A stretch of 64,000 nucleotides of DNA from Aquamicrobium defluvii (GCF_004363725.1 NZ_SNZF01000002.1:124001-188000), one strand, 5' to 3'; positions 48,622 to 59,461 are shown, counted from the stretch's first letter. Notes: generated from the sequence alone by a model not told the origin. Program-made: numbers and translations.

Positions 48622-49242
48622 TCAGCCTTCGAGGATTTCCTTGGAGGCGACGGTGGAATCGGCGTTGAGGCGATAGACGATCGGCACGCCGGTTCCGAGT
48701 TCCACCTTCACCACCTCCTCGCCCGACAGCCCGTCGAGCGCCATGATCAGCGCGCGCAGAGAATTGCCGTGCGCCGCCACCAGAACCGTCTCGCCGCGCA
48801 GCACATGCGGCTGCATGTCGTGCAGGTAGTAGGGCCAGACGCGGGCGCCCGTGTCCTTCAGGCTCTCGCCGCCGGGCGGGGGCACATCATAGGAACGGCG
48901 CCAGACATGCACCTGATCCTCGCCCCATTTCTGGCGGGCATCGTCCTTGTTGAGGCCGGAAAGGTCGCCATAGTCGCGCTCGTTCAGCGCCAGATTGCGG
49001 ATGGTCTTCAGGTCGCTCTGGCCGACCGCATCGAGGATGTGCTGGCAGGTCTTCTGCGCGCGCTGGAGGTCTGAGGTGAAGGCGATGTCGAACTTCAGGC
49101 CGCGCTCCTTCAGCTTCTGCCCGGCGGCGCGCGCCTCGCCATGGCCCTGCTCGGTCAGGTCCACGTCACGCCAGCCGGTGAACAGGTTCTTCAGGTTCCA
49201 TTCGCTCTGGCCGTGGCGCACGAGCACGAGGGTTCCGGACAT
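48622..49242 (-). CDS. gpmA: 2,3-bisphosphoglycerate-dependent phosphoglycerate mutase
   Basis: 206 residues. The phosphohistidine motif [27 protein letters not shown] is at the start, [15 protein letters not shown] and [11 protein letters not shown] in the middle, and the second His in [13 protein letters not shown]. It interconverts 3- and 2-phosphoglycerate in glycolysis. ATG 49242 ([11 protein letters not shown]) with GGAGCAAAC upstream is chosen over the longer frame. It follows dapB by 40 bp on the same strand. Confidence 0.97.
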   Translation of the reverse strand: MSGTLVLVRHGQSEWNLKNLFTGWRDVDLTEQGHGEARAAGQKLKERGLKFDIAFTSDLQRAQKTCQHILDAVGQSDLKTIRNLALNERDYGDLSGLNKDDARQKWGEDQVHVWRRSYDVPPPGGESLKDTGARVWPYYLHDMQPHVLRGETVLVAAHGNSLRALIMALDGLSGEEVVKVELGTGVPIVYRLNADSTVASKEILEG

Positions 49243-49282
49243 GTTTGCTCCTTCCAGTTGCTTGCCAGCGAAACGGCCCGGC

Positions 49283-50092
49283 TCAGAAGCCCAGCACGTC
49301 ACGCATCGAATAGAGGCCCGGCTTGCGGCCGCGCGCCCACAGGGCCGCCTTGACCGCGCCGCGCGCGAAGATCGCCCGGTCCTGGGCGTGATGGGACAGG
49401 GTGATCACCTCGCCATTGCCGGCGAGGATCACCGAATGGTCGCCGGGCATCGAGCCGCCGCGCAGCGTGGCGAAGCCGATGCTGCCCGTCTCGCGCGGAC
49501 CGGTGTGGCCGTCGCGAACGCGCACATCGTTGCCGGAAAGGGCAATGCCGCGTCCAGCCGCCGCCGCTTCCCCCAGAAGCAAAGCGGTGCCAGAGGGCGC
49601 ATCGACCTTGTTGCGATGATGCATTTCCAGAACCTCGATGTCGAAATCCTCTGCAGCCAGCGCGCGCGCCGCCTGCTCGACCAGCAGCGCCAGCAGGTTG
49701 ACGCCAAGGCTCATATTGCCGGACCTGACGATGGTCGCGTGACGGGCAGCCGCCGCGATGCGGGCATCGTCGTCGGCCTTCAGGCCGGTGGTTCCCAGCA
49801 CGTGGACAATGCGCGCCTGCGCGGCATAGCCGGCAAATTCCACGCTTGCCGCAGGCGCGGTGAAGTCGAGCACGCCATCGGCTTTGGCGAAGGCGGCCAG
49901 CGGATCGCCGCTCACGATGACGCCCAACGGCCCGAGCCCGGCCAGTTCGCCGATATCCTTGCCGATGGCTGGCGAACCCTTGCGTTCCACCGCCGCGACG
50001 ACGCGCGCGCCTTCCGTCTCATGCACGGCGCGCACCAGCGCCAGTCCCATGCGGCCGCCCGCGCCGACGACCACAAGGCCCATATCGCTCAT
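49283..50092 (-). CDS. dapB: 4-hydroxy-tetrahydrodipicolinate reductase
   Basis: 269 residues. The NAD(P) loop is [16 protein letters not shown], the catalytic motif [20 protein letters not shown] with the His-His pair and Lys, and [19 protein letters not shown] lies near the end. It reduces the dihydrodipicolinate precursor in lysine and diaminopimelate synthesis. It overlaps the ABC exporter gene by 4 bp and precedes gpmA, so three unrelated functions share one transcript. Confidence 0.97.
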   Translation of the reverse strand: MSDMGLVVVGAGGRMGLALVRAVHETEGARVVAAVERKGSPAIGKDIGELAGLGPLGVIVSGDPLAAFAKADGVLDFTAPAASVEFAGYAAQARIVHVLGTTGLKADDDARIAAAARHATIVRSGNMSLGVNLLALLVEQAARALAAEDFDIEVLEMHHRNKVDAPSGTALLLGEAAAAGRGIALSGNDVRVRDGHTGPRETGSIGFATLRGGSMPGDHSVILAGNGEVITLSHHAQDRAIFARGAVKAALWARGRKPGLYSMRDVLGF

Positions 50093-51942
50093 ATGCTTCT
50101 CCCGGAAATTTCGGATGTATCGGCCCCGTCCGCTGGCCCATCCGTTGGCACGTCCTCGACGAGGCCCAGCCCGTTATCGCCCTGGAAACGATAGAAGCGC
50201 GCATAGACGCCGTTCGGTTCGGCCATCAGTTGCGTATGGGTGCCCTGCTCGACCACCCTGCCCTGCTCCAGAACGACGATGCTGTCGGCATTGACGACGG
50301 TGGAGAGCCGGTGAGCGATGACGATGGTGGTGCGGCCGCGCATCGCCTCGTTCAGCGCCTGCTGCACCCGCGCTTCCGACTCGTTGTCGAGCGCCGATGT
50401 CGCCTCGTCGAGCAACAGGATCGGTGCATCGCGAACGATGGCGCGTGCAATCGAAACGCGCTGGCGCTGCCCGCCCGAAAGCGAGGCGCCGTTCTCGCCG
50501 ACCTGCGTGTCGTAACCTTCGGGCTGCTGGCGAATGAACTCATCGGCTGCGGCCAGCCTGGCTGCCAGTTCGATTTCCCGGTCGGATGCATCGGGACGGC
50601 CATAGCGGATGTTGTCGCGGATCGACCCCTCGAACAGATAGGGCTGCTGCGAGACATAGGCGATGGACTGGCGCAGCGAGCGCTTCGTCACCTTCGACAC
50701 ATCCTGACCGTCGATCGTGATGGCCCCGCCATCGACGTCGTAGAAGCGCTGCAGGAGCGCCACCAGCGTGGACTTGCCGGCGCCTGAAGCGCCGACGATG
50801 GCCGTCGTCCTGCCGGGGGCGGCGGTGAAGCTCACCTCGTTCAGCACCGGCTGGCCGGGCACATAGGAGAAGGACACTTTCTCGAATCGCACCTCGCCCT
50901 GCGGCACGGCGAGCGCCCCGGCATCCGGCACGTCGCCCTGCCGCGGCTCGAGGTCGAGGATCTCGTAGATCATGCGCGCATTGACCAGCGCGCGCTCGAC
51001 ATTGACCTGTGTGCGCGCCAGCCGGCGGGCCGGATCGTAGGCCAGCAGCAGAGCGGTGATGAAGGCCATGACGTCGCCGGGCGGATGGTTGGTGGTCGCG
51101 GCCTTGTAGGAGGCGTAGCCGATGACGCCGGCGACGGCGAAGCCGGCGAGGCTCTCGGTGATCGGCCCCAGCCGTTCCGACACGCGGGCGATCTTGTTGT
51201 AACGCCCCTCCGCCTGATCGACCAGCTGGCCGATGCGGGCCGCAAGCTGCTCTTCCATCGTGAACGCCTTGACCACAGCGATGCCCTGCACCGCCTCCTG
51301 CATGGCCCCGATCAGATGCGAGTTGACGGTGACGGATTCGCGCGTCACCGAGCGCACCCGGCGCATGATATAGTTGACAGCCCACACCAGCGGCGGGCCG
51401 ACGATGACGATAGAGGCGGCAAGGAAGGGTTGCTGCCAGATCATGACACCGATCAGCCCAACCAGAGCAACGAGGTCGCCGGCAACGGAACGCAGCGTCA
51501 TGCCCATCAGGTCGCGAATGCCCGCGACGTTCTCGTTGATGCGCGCGGCCAGCCGGCCGGACCTCGTATCGCTGAAGAAATCCATGCCGAGGCGCATCAG
51601 GTGCTGGAAAACCCGCTTCTGGTAGCGCGCCACGACATTGTTGCCGATCTTCGCCAGCGTGACCGAATAGCCATAGGTGGCGGCGCCGCGGATCAGAAAG
51701 ATGGCGATGATGGCGCCGCAGATCAGCGGCGCGCGTTCGTAGCGCTGCGCGACGAAAATGTCGTCGACCAGCGGCTGCATGATCCACGCGGCGAGGCCGG
51801 CGGTCGCGGCAGAGACGAGCAGGCAGAATATGGTGAAGGCATAGTAGCCGATATATTCGCGGCCGTTCTCGGCGAAGATGCGCTTCAGCACGGCGACGAC
51901 TTCACCGGGCTCGGGCTTGCTGCTTTTGGTGCCGACGCTCAA
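50089..51942 (-). CDS. ABC exporter, MsbA-like (fused membrane and ATPase domains)
   Basis: 617 residues: six transmembrane helices (about 30-330) then a nucleotide-binding domain. Walker A is GASGAGKST, the Q loop [20 protein letters not shown], the signature [15 protein letters not shown], Walker [13 protein letters not shown] and the H loop IAHRLST. Half-transporters like this homodimerise in the inner membrane and flip lipid A or other lipids; the exact cargo cannot be read. It lies between glk (117 bp upstream) and dapB (4-bp overlap). Confidence 0.93.
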   Translation of the reverse strand: MSVGTKSSKPEPGEVVAVLKRIFAENGREYIGYYAFTIFCLLVSAATAGLAAWIMQPLVDDIFVAQRYERAPLICGAIIAIFLIRGAATYGYSVTLAKIGNNVVARYQKRVFQHLMRLGMDFFSDTRSGRLAARINENVAGIRDLMGMTLRSVAGDLVALVGLIGVMIWQQPFLAASIVIVGPPLVWAVNYIMRRVRSVTRESVTVNSHLIGAMQEAVQGIAVVKAFTMEEQLAARIGQLVDQAEGRYNKIARVSERLGPITESLAGFAVAGVIGYASYKAATTNHPPGDVMAFITALLLAYDPARRLARTQVNVERALVNARMIYEILDLEPRQGDVPDAGALAVPQGEVRFEKVSFSYVPGQPVLNEVSFTAAPGRTTAIVGASGAGKSTLVALLQRFYDVDGGAITIDGQDVSKVTKRSLRQSIAYVSQQPYLFEGSIRDNIRYGRPDASDREIELAARLAAADEFIRQQPEGYDTQVGENGASLSGGQRQRVSIARAIVRDAPILLLDEATSALDNESEARVQQALNEAMRGRTTIVIAHRLSTVVNADSIVVLEQGRVVEQGTHTQLMAEPNGVYARFYRFQGDNGLGLVEDVPTDGPADGADTSEISGRSI

Positions 51943-52059
51943 AGCTCGATCCGTCGCTGCATTGATCTGGTGCGAAGACGCCGGAAGACGCCGGGCATCC
52001 TCTTAGAGCCTTTGCACGCGTTTGCCTATGGGGCCGGCCAAAATTGACGGCCGCAAGGC

Positions 52060-53085
52060 TTACCCCTGCCAGCGCCGCCCGGCGGTCTCGACACCGAAGC
52101 CGGAAGGCGTTCGTGCATAGGCGGCGAGCCCGGCAAGTGCGGCCAGCGGATGCCCCACCACATAGACGGGGATCGAACCCATCAGCGCATGGTGCGGAGC
52201 CTTGTCCTCGAAAGCTGCGCGGAAATTGCCGGCCTTCAGCGCCGGGACGATCTTCTGGGCGATGCCGCCGCTGAGATAGACGCCACCCCGCGCCTTGAAG
52301 ATCAGCGCCACGTCGCCCGCGACACGGCCCAGCAGGGTGGTGAAGGTCTCGAGCGTCTCGACTGCCGTCGCATCGCTGCCCGCAAGCCCCGCAGCCGTGA
52401 TGTCGGATGGCGCGGTCAGGGCCGGCTTGTGCCCGTCGGCAAGGGCAATCGCGCGATACAGGTTGACGAGGCCGCGACCGCACAGAATATCCTCGCCGGA
52501 AACGCGTCCGTCGAGCGTGACCAGGTGCGGGAATACCTCGTTGTCGCGCGGGGTGCGCGGCCCGAGATCGACATGGCCGCCCTCGCCCGGCACCGGCACC
52601 CATCCGCCGAAGGCATGGACAAGGCCGGCGACGCCCAGACCGGTACCAGGCCCGAGCACGACCCGCGCGGCGCCGGGCACGGGCGCGCCGCCGCCGATCT
52701 TTTCCATATGCTCCATGCCGAGGGCGGCGACAGCCAGCGCCTGCGCCTCGAAATCGTTGAGCAGAAGCACGTCGCTCAGGCCGAGACCGGCGAGCATCCG
52801 CTTCGGCCTGATGATCCACGGGCAGTTGGTCAGCGGTATCTCGTCGCCTTCCACAGGTGCCGCCACAGCCAGAATGGCCGAGCGGAGCGGCTGAGCGGCG
52901 CCGTCGAGCACGGTGGCGCGGATCGCATCGTCGACGCTGGCGAAATCCGCCGTCTGGACGATGCGCGGCTCACCGGCCTCGGAGGTTTGGTCATGGATGA
53001 TGGAGAAACGGGCGTTGGTGCCGCCGATGTCGCCGATCAGGACCGGAAACCCGAACCGTACCTCTCCAGCATCCGAACCCGTCAT
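52060..53085 (-). CDS. glk: Glucokinase
   Basis: 341 residues of the proteobacterial (ROK-independent) glucokinase family. [15 protein letters not shown] binds phosphate, [17 protein letters not shown] contains the catalytic Asp, [13 protein letters not shown] the ATP site, and [21 protein letters not shown] is the glucose region. It phosphorylates glucose to glucose 6-phosphate. The long frame continues to 53277, but ATG 53085 has GGGGA five bases upstream and is the family start. Confidence 0.96.
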   Translation of the reverse strand: MTGSDAGEVRFGFPVLIGDIGGTNARFSIIHDQTSEAGEPRIVQTADFASVDDAIRATVLDGAAQPLRSAILAVAAPVEGDEIPLTNCPWIIRPKRMLAGLGLSDVLLLNDFEAQALAVAALGMEHMEKIGGGAPVPGAARVVLGPGTGLGVAGLVHAFGGWVPVPGEGGHVDLGPRTPRDNEVFPHLVTLDGRVSGEDILCGRGLVNLYRAIALADGHKPALTAPSDITAAGLAGSDATAVETLETFTTLLGRVAGDVALIFKARGGVYLSGGIAQKIVPALKAGNFRAAFEDKAPHHALMGSIPVYVVGHPLAALAGLAAYARTPSGFGVETAGRRWQG

Positions 53086-53218
53086 TCTGGTCCCCGACGA
53101 GCGACCGGCCTTCAGGCCGATGCCCGGTTCCTGTTCTGCCTGCCCATGCGAAGCCGGATGATTCCACGCGGCCGCAGGACGCCCCAGAGCGCCGGATGCC
53201 CGGATAGATCCGGGCTGC

Positions 53219-53287
53219 CGCTCTACCGTTTGTTTTGCCGCATTTATGCGACGCCAGGTGATTCCATCCGGCTGCAAAATGCTCTAG
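53219..53287. repeat. Dispersed intergenic repeat copy 6
   Basis: CGCTCTACCGTTTG to GGCTGCAAAATGCTCTAG; matches the right part of copy 4 (35365-35468). It lies in the 284-bp gap between mepA and glk, which contains no gene. Confidence 0.7.
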
Positions 53288-53369
53288 CGCATGGCGGGTA
53301 AAAGGAAAACGAATTTTCGCCCGCGATTAAAACGATTGAAATGCCACGTCCCGCCGATCGGACGAGATC

Positions 53370-54431
53370 TCAGTTGGCCGGACGGGAGAAGGGCAGCGGC
53401 GCGCCAAACTCGGGCGTCGGCGCGAAAGCGCTCGCTGCGGCCGGCAAGCCGCCCGATGCTGCGATTGCCGCGATCGAGTCGGCGCGGGTGATCGTCGCCG
53501 CGCCCCCGGACGGATAGGTGACGGAAGCGACCGAAACCGGATCGGGCGCTTCAAGCACGGCGCGGCACGCCTTCGGCAGCGACGACATGGTCATCACGTC
53601 GCGCGCCTTCGGTGCATCGGGATTGGGATTGGGCCGCCAGGGTTCCTCGGTGAACCACCATGCCAGCGACTTGTCGCAGCCCTCGCCGGCCGGCACGGCC
53701 TCCTGGCGCTTGCAGTCGGGTGAGCCGGGCTGGCAGCCGATGCGGACATGGAAATGATAGTCATGGCCCCAGAACGGCCGGACCTTGCGCAGCCACGAGC
53801 GGTCGCCGGTCACCGTGTCGCACAGCTTCTTCTTGATGCCGGGATGGACGAGGATGCGCTCCACCTCGGGGTAGCTGGCGGCGCGCTTCAGCAGCCGGGC
53901 ATGCGCCGGCGTCCAGCGCTTCTCGACCACCCTGCGCGTCTTCGGATCGATGAGGGAGACCGCCGACATGTTCTCGCGCTCCTGCGGCGTCAGCCGCCGG
54001 TCGGGCATGGGCGTGAACCATATGTCGGCGTCGAGGCCGATCTGGTGCGAGGCGTGGCCGGTGAGCATCGGCCCGCCGCGTGGCTGCGAGATGTCGCCCA
54101 GCAGCAGGCCCGGCCAGCCGTCCTGCACCGCATCGCGCGACAGTTTCTCGATCAGCGTGATCATTGCCGGATGGCCCCAGCGCCGGTTGCGCGACAGGCG
54201 CATGGCCTGCCATGTCGGGCCATCGGTCGCGATGGCGACGCCACCGGAAAAACACCCCTTGGAATAGAAGCCGATCGATTGCGGCTGGGTGGCGGCGGGC
54301 AGCTTGTGGGAGCCGAACAGCGTCTTGGCCAGTTCCTGCGCCTCCGCCTGCTGCGGAACCGCCGTTGCGAGCAGGGACATTGCGGCGATCGCCGCCGCGC
54401 ATTTCGTCATCTTCGCCCACAATGCTCGCAT
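53370..54431 (-). CDS. mepA: Penicillin-insensitive murein endopeptidase
   Basis: 353 residues. A signal peptide (about 1-31, ending QQAEA) leads to the M74 zinc peptidase domain with TGHASHQIGLDADIWF and GHDYHFHVRIGC, the two metal-ligand motifs. It cuts D-alanyl-diaminopimelate crosslinks in the periplasm. A Cys-rich segment follows and a low-complexity Ala/Pro tail of about 60 residues exceeds the E. coli protein. It is downstream of the SDR gene by 55 bp. Confidence 0.94.
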   Translation of the reverse strand: MRALWAKMTKCAAAIAAMSLLATAVPQQAEAQELAKTLFGSHKLPAATQPQSIGFYSKGCFSGGVAIATDGPTWQAMRLSRNRRWGHPAMITLIEKLSRDAVQDGWPGLLLGDISQPRGGPMLTGHASHQIGLDADIWFTPMPDRRLTPQERENMSAVSLIDPKTRRVVEKRWTPAHARLLKRAASYPEVERILVHPGIKKKLCDTVTGDRSWLRKVRPFWGHDYHFHVRIGCQPGSPDCKRQEAVPAGEGCDKSLAWWFTEEPWRPNPNPDAPKARDVMTMSSLPKACRAVLEAPDPVSVASVTYPSGGAATITRADSIAAIAASGGLPAAASAFAPTPEFGAPLPFSRPAN

Positions 54432-54486
54432 TTCTGCCTCCGGCCGGAAGAACCCGAATCACATAATGTCGCCAACTGCGCCACGA

Positions 54487-55392
54487 TCAAGGCAGACGCA
54501 TCCTGGCTCGCGATTCTCCGTCCGCCCAGTTGCCGTCATCCCACAGGGCGCGGAGCGCCGCACGGTAGTCGGGGAAACGGAAGCGGTAGCCAGCAGCTTT
54601 CAGTGCGGCGTTGGAGACGCGCTTGTTCTCCCCGTAGAAGGAGCGGGCCATGGGGGTCAGCTCCGCTTCCTCAAACGGGACTTCCGGCGGCGGAGCGACG
54701 CCCATCAGCCCGGCCGCGAAGGCAACCACATCCTGCGGCGGCGCGGGCTCGTCATCGGCAACGTTGAAGATGCCGCCCTTCCCATGCCCGGCCAGATGCG
54801 CCAGCGCGCCGGCAATATCGGCAACATGGATGCGGTTGAAGACCTGCCCCGGCTTGATCAGCCGTCTGGCCGTGCCATCCCTGAGATTGACGAAGGCGTT
54901 GCGGCCGGGTCCATAGATGCCAGCCAGCCGCAGCACCGCCACCGGGCAGCCGATGGCCTCGCCAAGCTCCAGCCATTGGCGCTCCGCCTCGACCCGCAGC
55001 ACGGAACGGCGCGATACCGGACGGCAGGGCGTCTCCTCGTCCACCCACGCGCCGCCATGATCGCCATAGACGCCGACAGTGGAGAGATAGCCGATCCAGC
55101 GCAATGCCGGCATTTGCCCCGCGATGAGATCGCGCGCGGCATTGAGTACCGGATCTCCCGCCTCGCCCGGCGCCACCGAGACGACGAGATGGGTGGCGTC
55201 GGCCAGCGTCTGTCCGATTGCTGGCGTCAATGTCCCGTCGAACAGCAGCGGCGAGATGCCGGCCTTGCGCAGCAGGCCGAAATTTTCTTCAGACCGCGTG
55301 GTGCCGAACATTGCCACATCCTTCGGGCAGAGGCCGGCGAAAGCACGGGCCGAATAGCCTGCGCCGAAAATGAAGATTCCTTGCGCGTTCAT
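54487..55392 (-). CDS. NAD(P)-dependent epimerase/dehydratase-like SDR (YeeZ-like)
   Basis: 301 residues, atypical or extended SDR. The nucleotide loop is IFGAGYSARAFA. LSTVGVYGDHGGAWVDE has the Ser and Tyr of the active site region, with no YxxxK, and GRNAFVNLRDGTARRL plus FNRIHVADIAGALAHL resemble the YeeZ group. No reaction is known. It overlaps queG by 4 bp, so the two are co-translated. Confidence 0.85.
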   Translation of the reverse strand: MNAQGIFIFGAGYSARAFAGLCPKDVAMFGTTRSEENFGLLRKAGISPLLFDGTLTPAIGQTLADATHLVVSVAPGEAGDPVLNAARDLIAGQMPALRWIGYLSTVGVYGDHGGAWVDEETPCRPVSRRSVLRVEAERQWLELGEAIGCPVAVLRLAGIYGPGRNAFVNLRDGTARRLIKPGQVFNRIHVADIAGALAHLAGHGKGGIFNVADDEPAPPQDVVAFAAGLMGVAPPPEVPFEEAELTPMARSFYGENKRVSNAALKAAGYRFRFPDYRAALRALWDDGNWADGESRARMRLP

Positions 55393-56549
55393 GCCCTTGC
55401 CTTTTCAGCCATATCCATCCCCTGCACCCATTCCGCGCGTACATCCGCATTGGTTTCATCGCGCAAGGCCGGGTGCGCAAGCGCTGCAAACTCGCCCCAT
55501 GGCAGAAGGCGCGACAGCGCCCAGATAGCCGCGCCCCGCACCAGCGGCGAGGCATCAGCCGCCAGAGCGCGAACTTGCCCGATCAACCCGGTCTCGCCGG
55601 AATTTCCGGCTGCGATCAGCACGTTGCGGATGAAGCGGTCGCGGCCGATGCGCTTGATCGGCGAGCCGGAAAAGAGGGCACGAAAGGCTGGGTCGTCCAG
55701 TTCGAGCAGATCGGCCAGCCTCGGCTCGCGCAGATCGGCGCGCGCGGCGAGCTTGGCCTCGGAAGCGGTGCGGGCGAACTTGTTCCACGGGCAGGCGGCC
55801 AGACAATCGTCGCAACCATAGATGCGATTGCCCATCGCCTCGCGGAATTCCAGCGGGATCGGTCCCTTGTTCTCGATGGTGAGATAGGAGATGCAGCGGC
55901 GCGCATCGAGGCGGTACGGAACCGGGAAGGCATGGGTCGGGCACGCATCGAGGCAGGCCCGGCAGGAGCCGCAACGATCGACGTCGCGTTCGTCCGGTTC
56001 CAGTTCGGCCGTGGTGAAGATCGAGCCGAGGAACAGCCACGAACCGTGCGTGCGGCTGACCAGGTTGGTGTGCTTGCCCTGCCAGCCGAGCCCGGCCGCC
56101 TCGGCCAGCGGCTTTTCCATCACCGGAGCCGTATCGACGAACACCTTCACGTCGCCGCCGGCGCGGGAAACGATCTTGCCGGCGATTTCCTTGAGCCGGC
56201 CCTTCATGACGTCGTGATAGTCGCGGTTGCGCGCGTAGACGGAGATGGCGGCCCGGTCGCGCAGGGAAAGGATGCCGCGCGGATCGTGGTCCGGCCCGTA
56301 GTTCATCGCCAGAACGATGATGGAGCGTACTTCCGGCCACAGGACGCTGGGTCTCGCACGCCGCTCGAAGGTCTCCTCCATCCATTCCATGGAACCGTGG
56401 AAGCGGTCGGCCACGAATTGCGCCAGCCGCGCGGGGGCCTTGGGAATCGAATCGGGAGATGTCACGGCGCACAGGTCGAAACCGGCGCGCAGGGCCTCCC
56501 TGTCGATCAGGGCGCGGAGCTTTCCGGGGTCAGAAATCGAGGTCCGCAT
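55389..56549 (-). CDS. queG: Epoxyqueuosine reductase
   Basis: 386 residues. It reduces epoxyqueuosine to queuosine in tRNA and needs cobalamin and iron-sulfur clusters. The two 4Fe-4S motifs are CGSCRACLDACPT and CDDCLAACPWNKF; SVYARNRDYHDVMKGRLK and LGWQGKHTNLVSR are typical of QueG; a HEAT-like repeat ends the protein. ATG 56549 (MRTSISDPGKL) lies within the end of the GST gene (20-bp overlap). A longer frame is open but reads as low-complexity shadow. Confidence 0.95.
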   Translation of the reverse strand: MRTSISDPGKLRALIDREALRAGFDLCAVTSPDSIPKAPARLAQFVADRFHGSMEWMEETFERRARPSVLWPEVRSIIVLAMNYGPDHDPRGILSLRDRAAISVYARNRDYHDVMKGRLKEIAGKIVSRAGGDVKVFVDTAPVMEKPLAEAAGLGWQGKHTNLVSRTHGSWLFLGSIFTTAELEPDERDVDRCGSCRACLDACPTHAFPVPYRLDARRCISYLTIENKGPIPLEFREAMGNRIYGCDDCLAACPWNKFARTASEAKLAARADLREPRLADLLELDDPAFRALFSGSPIKRIGRDRFIRNVLIAAGNSGETGLIGQVRALAADASPLVRGAAIWALSRLLPWGEFAALAHPALRDETNADVRAEWVQGMDMAEKARA

Positions 56550-57222
56550 AATGCGACACCGGCGCCAGTCCGCGCACCCGGTCGGCCAGCAACGGGCGGA
56601 AGGAGGGGCGCGATTTGACCCGCATGTACCAGTCGCGCGCCGCGGCATTGTCGCGCCAGTCGACCTCGCCGAGATAATCGAGCACCGAGAAGGCGGCGGC
56701 GGCGGCAAGGTCGGCATAGGTGATGCGCGATCCGGCCAGCCAGTGGCGGGTGCCCGCCAGCCAGTTGGTGTATTTCAGGTGCTGCCGGATGTTGGCGCGC
56801 GCCGCCCGGATGGCGGTGGAATCGGGCGAGCCGCCGCCAGCCGCATTCGGCATCAGCGGCTTCAGAACCCGCTCACGCACCAGATGGCGGGTGACTTCGC
56901 TTTCCATTTTCCCCAGATACCAGTCGACCAGCCGCCGTATCTCCGCGCGGTCCATGGGATTTTCCGCGAACAGCCGCCGTTCGCGCTTGAGCACGCCGCG
57001 CGTTTCATCGAGATACTCGCCAATCACGGTGGCGCCCACGATCGGCACATCGCCCTCGGCGAGCAGGACCGGAAGCGTTCCGGCCGGATTGAGGGCCAGG
57101 AATTCCTTGCGGCGCGACCAGGGCATCTCCTCAATTAACGCCAATTCCTCTCCATATTCGCCGAAAGCGATTCGGACGAAACGACAGGCAGCGGACATCG
57201 GATGATGAAAAAGCGTCAGCAT
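56530..57222 (-). CDS. Glutathione S-transferase family protein
   Basis: 230 residues. The thioredoxin-fold domain (1-80) reads MLTLFHHPMSAACRFVRIAF and NPAGTLPVLL; the GST_C helical domain starts about residue 95. The catalytic residue may be Ser or Cys in MSAAC. Substrate unknown. ATG 57222 begins the family; the longer upstream frame is not coding-like. Its end overlaps queG by 20 bp, and it is divergent from uppP. Confidence 0.9.
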   Translation of the reverse strand: MLTLFHHPMSAACRFVRIAFGEYGEELALIEEMPWSRRKEFLALNPAGTLPVLLAEGDVPIVGATVIGEYLDETRGVLKRERRLFAENPMDRAEIRRLVDWYLGKMESEVTRHLVRERVLKPLMPNAAGGGSPDSTAIRAARANIRQHLKYTNWLAGTRHWLAGSRITYADLAAAAAFSVLDYLGEVDWRDNAAARDWYMRVKSRPSFRPLLADRVRGLAPVSHYADLDF

Positions 57223-57364
57223 GGTTCCTTGGATCAAAAAAGCGCACCGGCACATTTCCGGTTGCGCCACACAGCCTCGGCAGCCCACCAACGAACTGTC
57301 AAGCTTTGCGTCCTATAGGATCAGAACACCGCCCTGACAAGCAACCGGGAATATCCAGGCAAAC

Positions 57365-58303
57365 ATGGAAAACACCACTATCGCCGAGGCCCTCCTGCTC
57401 GGGCTGCTGGAAGGGCTGACCGAGTTCATCCCGGTTTCCTCAACGGGCCACATCCTTCTGGCCGGCCATTTCCTCGGCTTCGAATCGACGGGCAAGGCGT
57501 TCGAGGTGCTGATCCAGCTCGGCGCGATTCTCGCCATCCTGTCGGTCTATGCCGCCCGCTTCTGGGATTTCATGAAGCGGTCCGACCGGCTTCATGTCAT
57601 CGGCGAGGTGATCGTGGGGGTGATCGCCTCGCTGGTGTGGATGGGCGGCTGCGTCTTCGAGTTCATTTCGGCAACCGTCCGTCGCCGGCGTCCAAACCTG
57701 TTCCTGCCACCGCAGCTCCCCGACGATCCGGCCGTGCGCATGCTGGTGGGACTTGCAATCGGCTTCCTGCCGGCCGCGGTCATCGGCGTGCTGGCGCACG
57801 GCTTCATCAAGTCGGTGCTGTTCGAGACGCCGAAGCTGATCTGCATCATGCTGATCCTCGGCGGCATCGTGCTGCTGTGGATCGACCGGCTCGATCTCAG
57901 GCCGAAATATCATGAAGTCAGCCAGTTCCCGCTGCCGCTCTATCTCAAGATCGGCTTCTTCCAGTGCCTGGCCATGATCCCCGGCACGTCGCGCTCGGGC
58001 GCAACGATCGTCGGGGGGCTGCTGCTGGGCGCGGACAAGCGGGCAGCGGCGGAGTTTTCGTTCTTTCTCGCCATGCCGACCATGCTCGGCGCCTTCACGC
58101 TCGATCTGCTGAAGAACTGGAGCGCTCTTTCAGCCTCCGACCTCCACATCATCGGCATCGGCTTCGTGGCCGCCTTCGTGGCCGCGGTCGTGGTCGTGCG
58201 CGGCCTGCTGGGCTATGTCAGCCGTCATGGCTACAAGCTGTTCGGCTGGTGGCGGCTGATAGTGGGCACGGTCGGCCTCGCCGCGCTCTACATCGTCGGC
58301 TGA
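57365..58303 (+). CDS. uppP: Undecaprenyl-diphosphatase (with internal insertion)
   Basis: 312 residues against a usual 265-280. It dephosphorylates undecaprenyl diphosphate at the periplasmic face, recycling the lipid carrier for peptidoglycan and confers bacitracin resistance. [19 protein letters not shown] and the [15 protein letters not shown] motif hold the catalytic Glu, Ser, His and Arg. An extra stretch of about 45 residues (about 82-130), containing [20 protein letters not shown], sits between the two. Six or more transmembrane helices. Confidence 0.95.
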   Translation: MENTTIAEALLLGLLEGLTEFIPVSSTGHILLAGHFLGFESTGKAFEVLIQLGAILAILSVYAARFWDFMKRSDRLHVIGEVIVGVIASLVWMGGCVFEFISATVRRRRPNLFLPPQLPDDPAVRMLVGLAIGFLPAAVIGVLAHGFIKSVLFETPKLICIMLILGGIVLLWIDRLDLRPKYHEVSQFPLPLYLKIGFFQCLAMIPGTSRSGATIVGGLLLGADKRAAAEFSFFLAMPTMLGAFTLDLLKNWSALSASDLHIIGIGFVAAFVAAVVVVRGLLGYVSRHGYKLFGWWRLIVGTVGLAALYIVG

Positions 58304-58343
58304 CGGGAGTTCGCCGGCCGCTCGATCAGCCCCACATCCGGGC

Positions 58344-58362
58344 CAGCCGGCCTCTCCGGCTG
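58344..58362. terminator. GC-rich hairpin between convergent uppP and the NDUFA9-like gene
   Basis: 7-bp arms at 58344-58350 and 58356-58362 with a 5-nt loop, extendable by a bulged GGG/CCC. No clear T run, so a weak bidirectional terminator. Confidence 0.35.
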
Positions 58363-58369
58363 CCCGAAT

Positions 58370-59344
58370 TCACGCCGTCTGGCGGCGCTGGAACTGGCCG
58401 GAGGCGCGGAAGCGCCACAGGTAGCTCGGCAGGATGGTCGCCATCGACTGTGCCTCGATGCCCAGTCCGGCCAGCGTGCGCCCTTCGGCTTCCGCCTGCT
58501 CCGAGACCACGTTGTCCGAACGCAGCTGCGCCACCTGGTCCGTGGTCAGCAAAGGACTGGGCAGAAGGCCGAGGAACGTCGCGGCAAGCTTCGACACCCA
58601 CCATGGCAGCGGCACCAGCAGGCGCTTGCGCTCGATAACCGCCAGCATCTCCTCAAGGCACTGGCGGAAGCTGGCGACAACCGGTCCGCCAAGCTCATAG
58701 ACACGCCCGCCTGCCGCAGCGCCATCGACGGAAAGTGCCACGGCTTCGGCGACGTCGCCCACATAGACGGGCTGGAACTTCGTTTCGCCGCCGCCGACGA
58801 GCGGCAGAGCCGGCGAATAGCGCGACATGGCGGCGAAGCGGTTGAAGAAACCGTCCTCGGGACCAAAAATGACCGAGGGGCGGAAGATCGTCGCTCCGGA
58901 TACCGTTTCCAGAACCGCCTTCTCGCCGCGCGCCTTGGTGCGGGCATAAGCCGATGGGGATTGCGTGTCGGCGCCGATGGCCGAAACGTGGGTCAGACCG
59001 GCGCCTGCGTTGCGCGCGGCCTCGGCAACGGCACGAGCGCCGAACTCATGCACCGACCCGAACTTCTGGCGGCCGCCCTCATGAAGGATGCCGACGAGGT
59101 TGATGATGTGGTCGGCGCCGATCACAGCCTGATCGACGGACTTGCGGAAACGCAGATTGGCCTGCACCGCCTGGATCTGGCCGACATTGCCGAGCGGCTG
59201 GAGATGCCCGGCAAGGTCCGGCCGGCGGCAGGCGACGCGGATGCGATAGCCGCGCCTTGCCAGTGCGCGCACGACATGGCGGCCCACGAAACCGGACCCG
59301 CCGAAGACGACCACGAGCTTGGGAGTTTGCAGGATTTCTGTCAT
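58370..59344 (-). CDS. Complex I NDUFA9-like SDR protein
   Basis: 324 residues of the atypical SDR group that includes the mitochondrial complex I accessory subunit NDUFA9. VVFGGSGFVGRHVVRALARRG is the NAD(P) loop, VGILHEGGRQKF and HVSAIGADTQSPSAYARTKARGE the YxxxK-like region, FRPSVIFGPEDGFFNRFA the substrate part. It probably binds NADPH in the membrane-edge environment. It is downstream of a DoxX gene on the same strand. Confidence 0.9.
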   Translation of the reverse strand: MTEILQTPKLVVVFGGSGFVGRHVVRALARRGYRIRVACRRPDLAGHLQPLGNVGQIQAVQANLRFRKSVDQAVIGADHIINLVGILHEGGRQKFGSVHEFGARAVAEAARNAGAGLTHVSAIGADTQSPSAYARTKARGEKAVLETVSGATIFRPSVIFGPEDGFFNRFAAMSRYSPALPLVGGGETKFQPVYVGDVAEAVALSVDGAAAGGRVYELGGPVVASFRQCLEEMLAVIERKRLLVPLPWWVSKLAATFLGLLPSPLLTTDQVAQLRSDNVVSEQAEAEGRTLAGLGIEAQSMATILPSYLWRFRASGQFQRRQTA

Positions 59345-59461
59345 GATTGGCTCCGGCTATATGCCCCGGCCGGGCCGGGACTTGGCTGAAGCCGCTACAT
59401 AGTCCGTTTCGCGCCGAAGGCAAAGTGCGTTCGGTGGTCGCTCCCACCGAACGCGCCGGGA

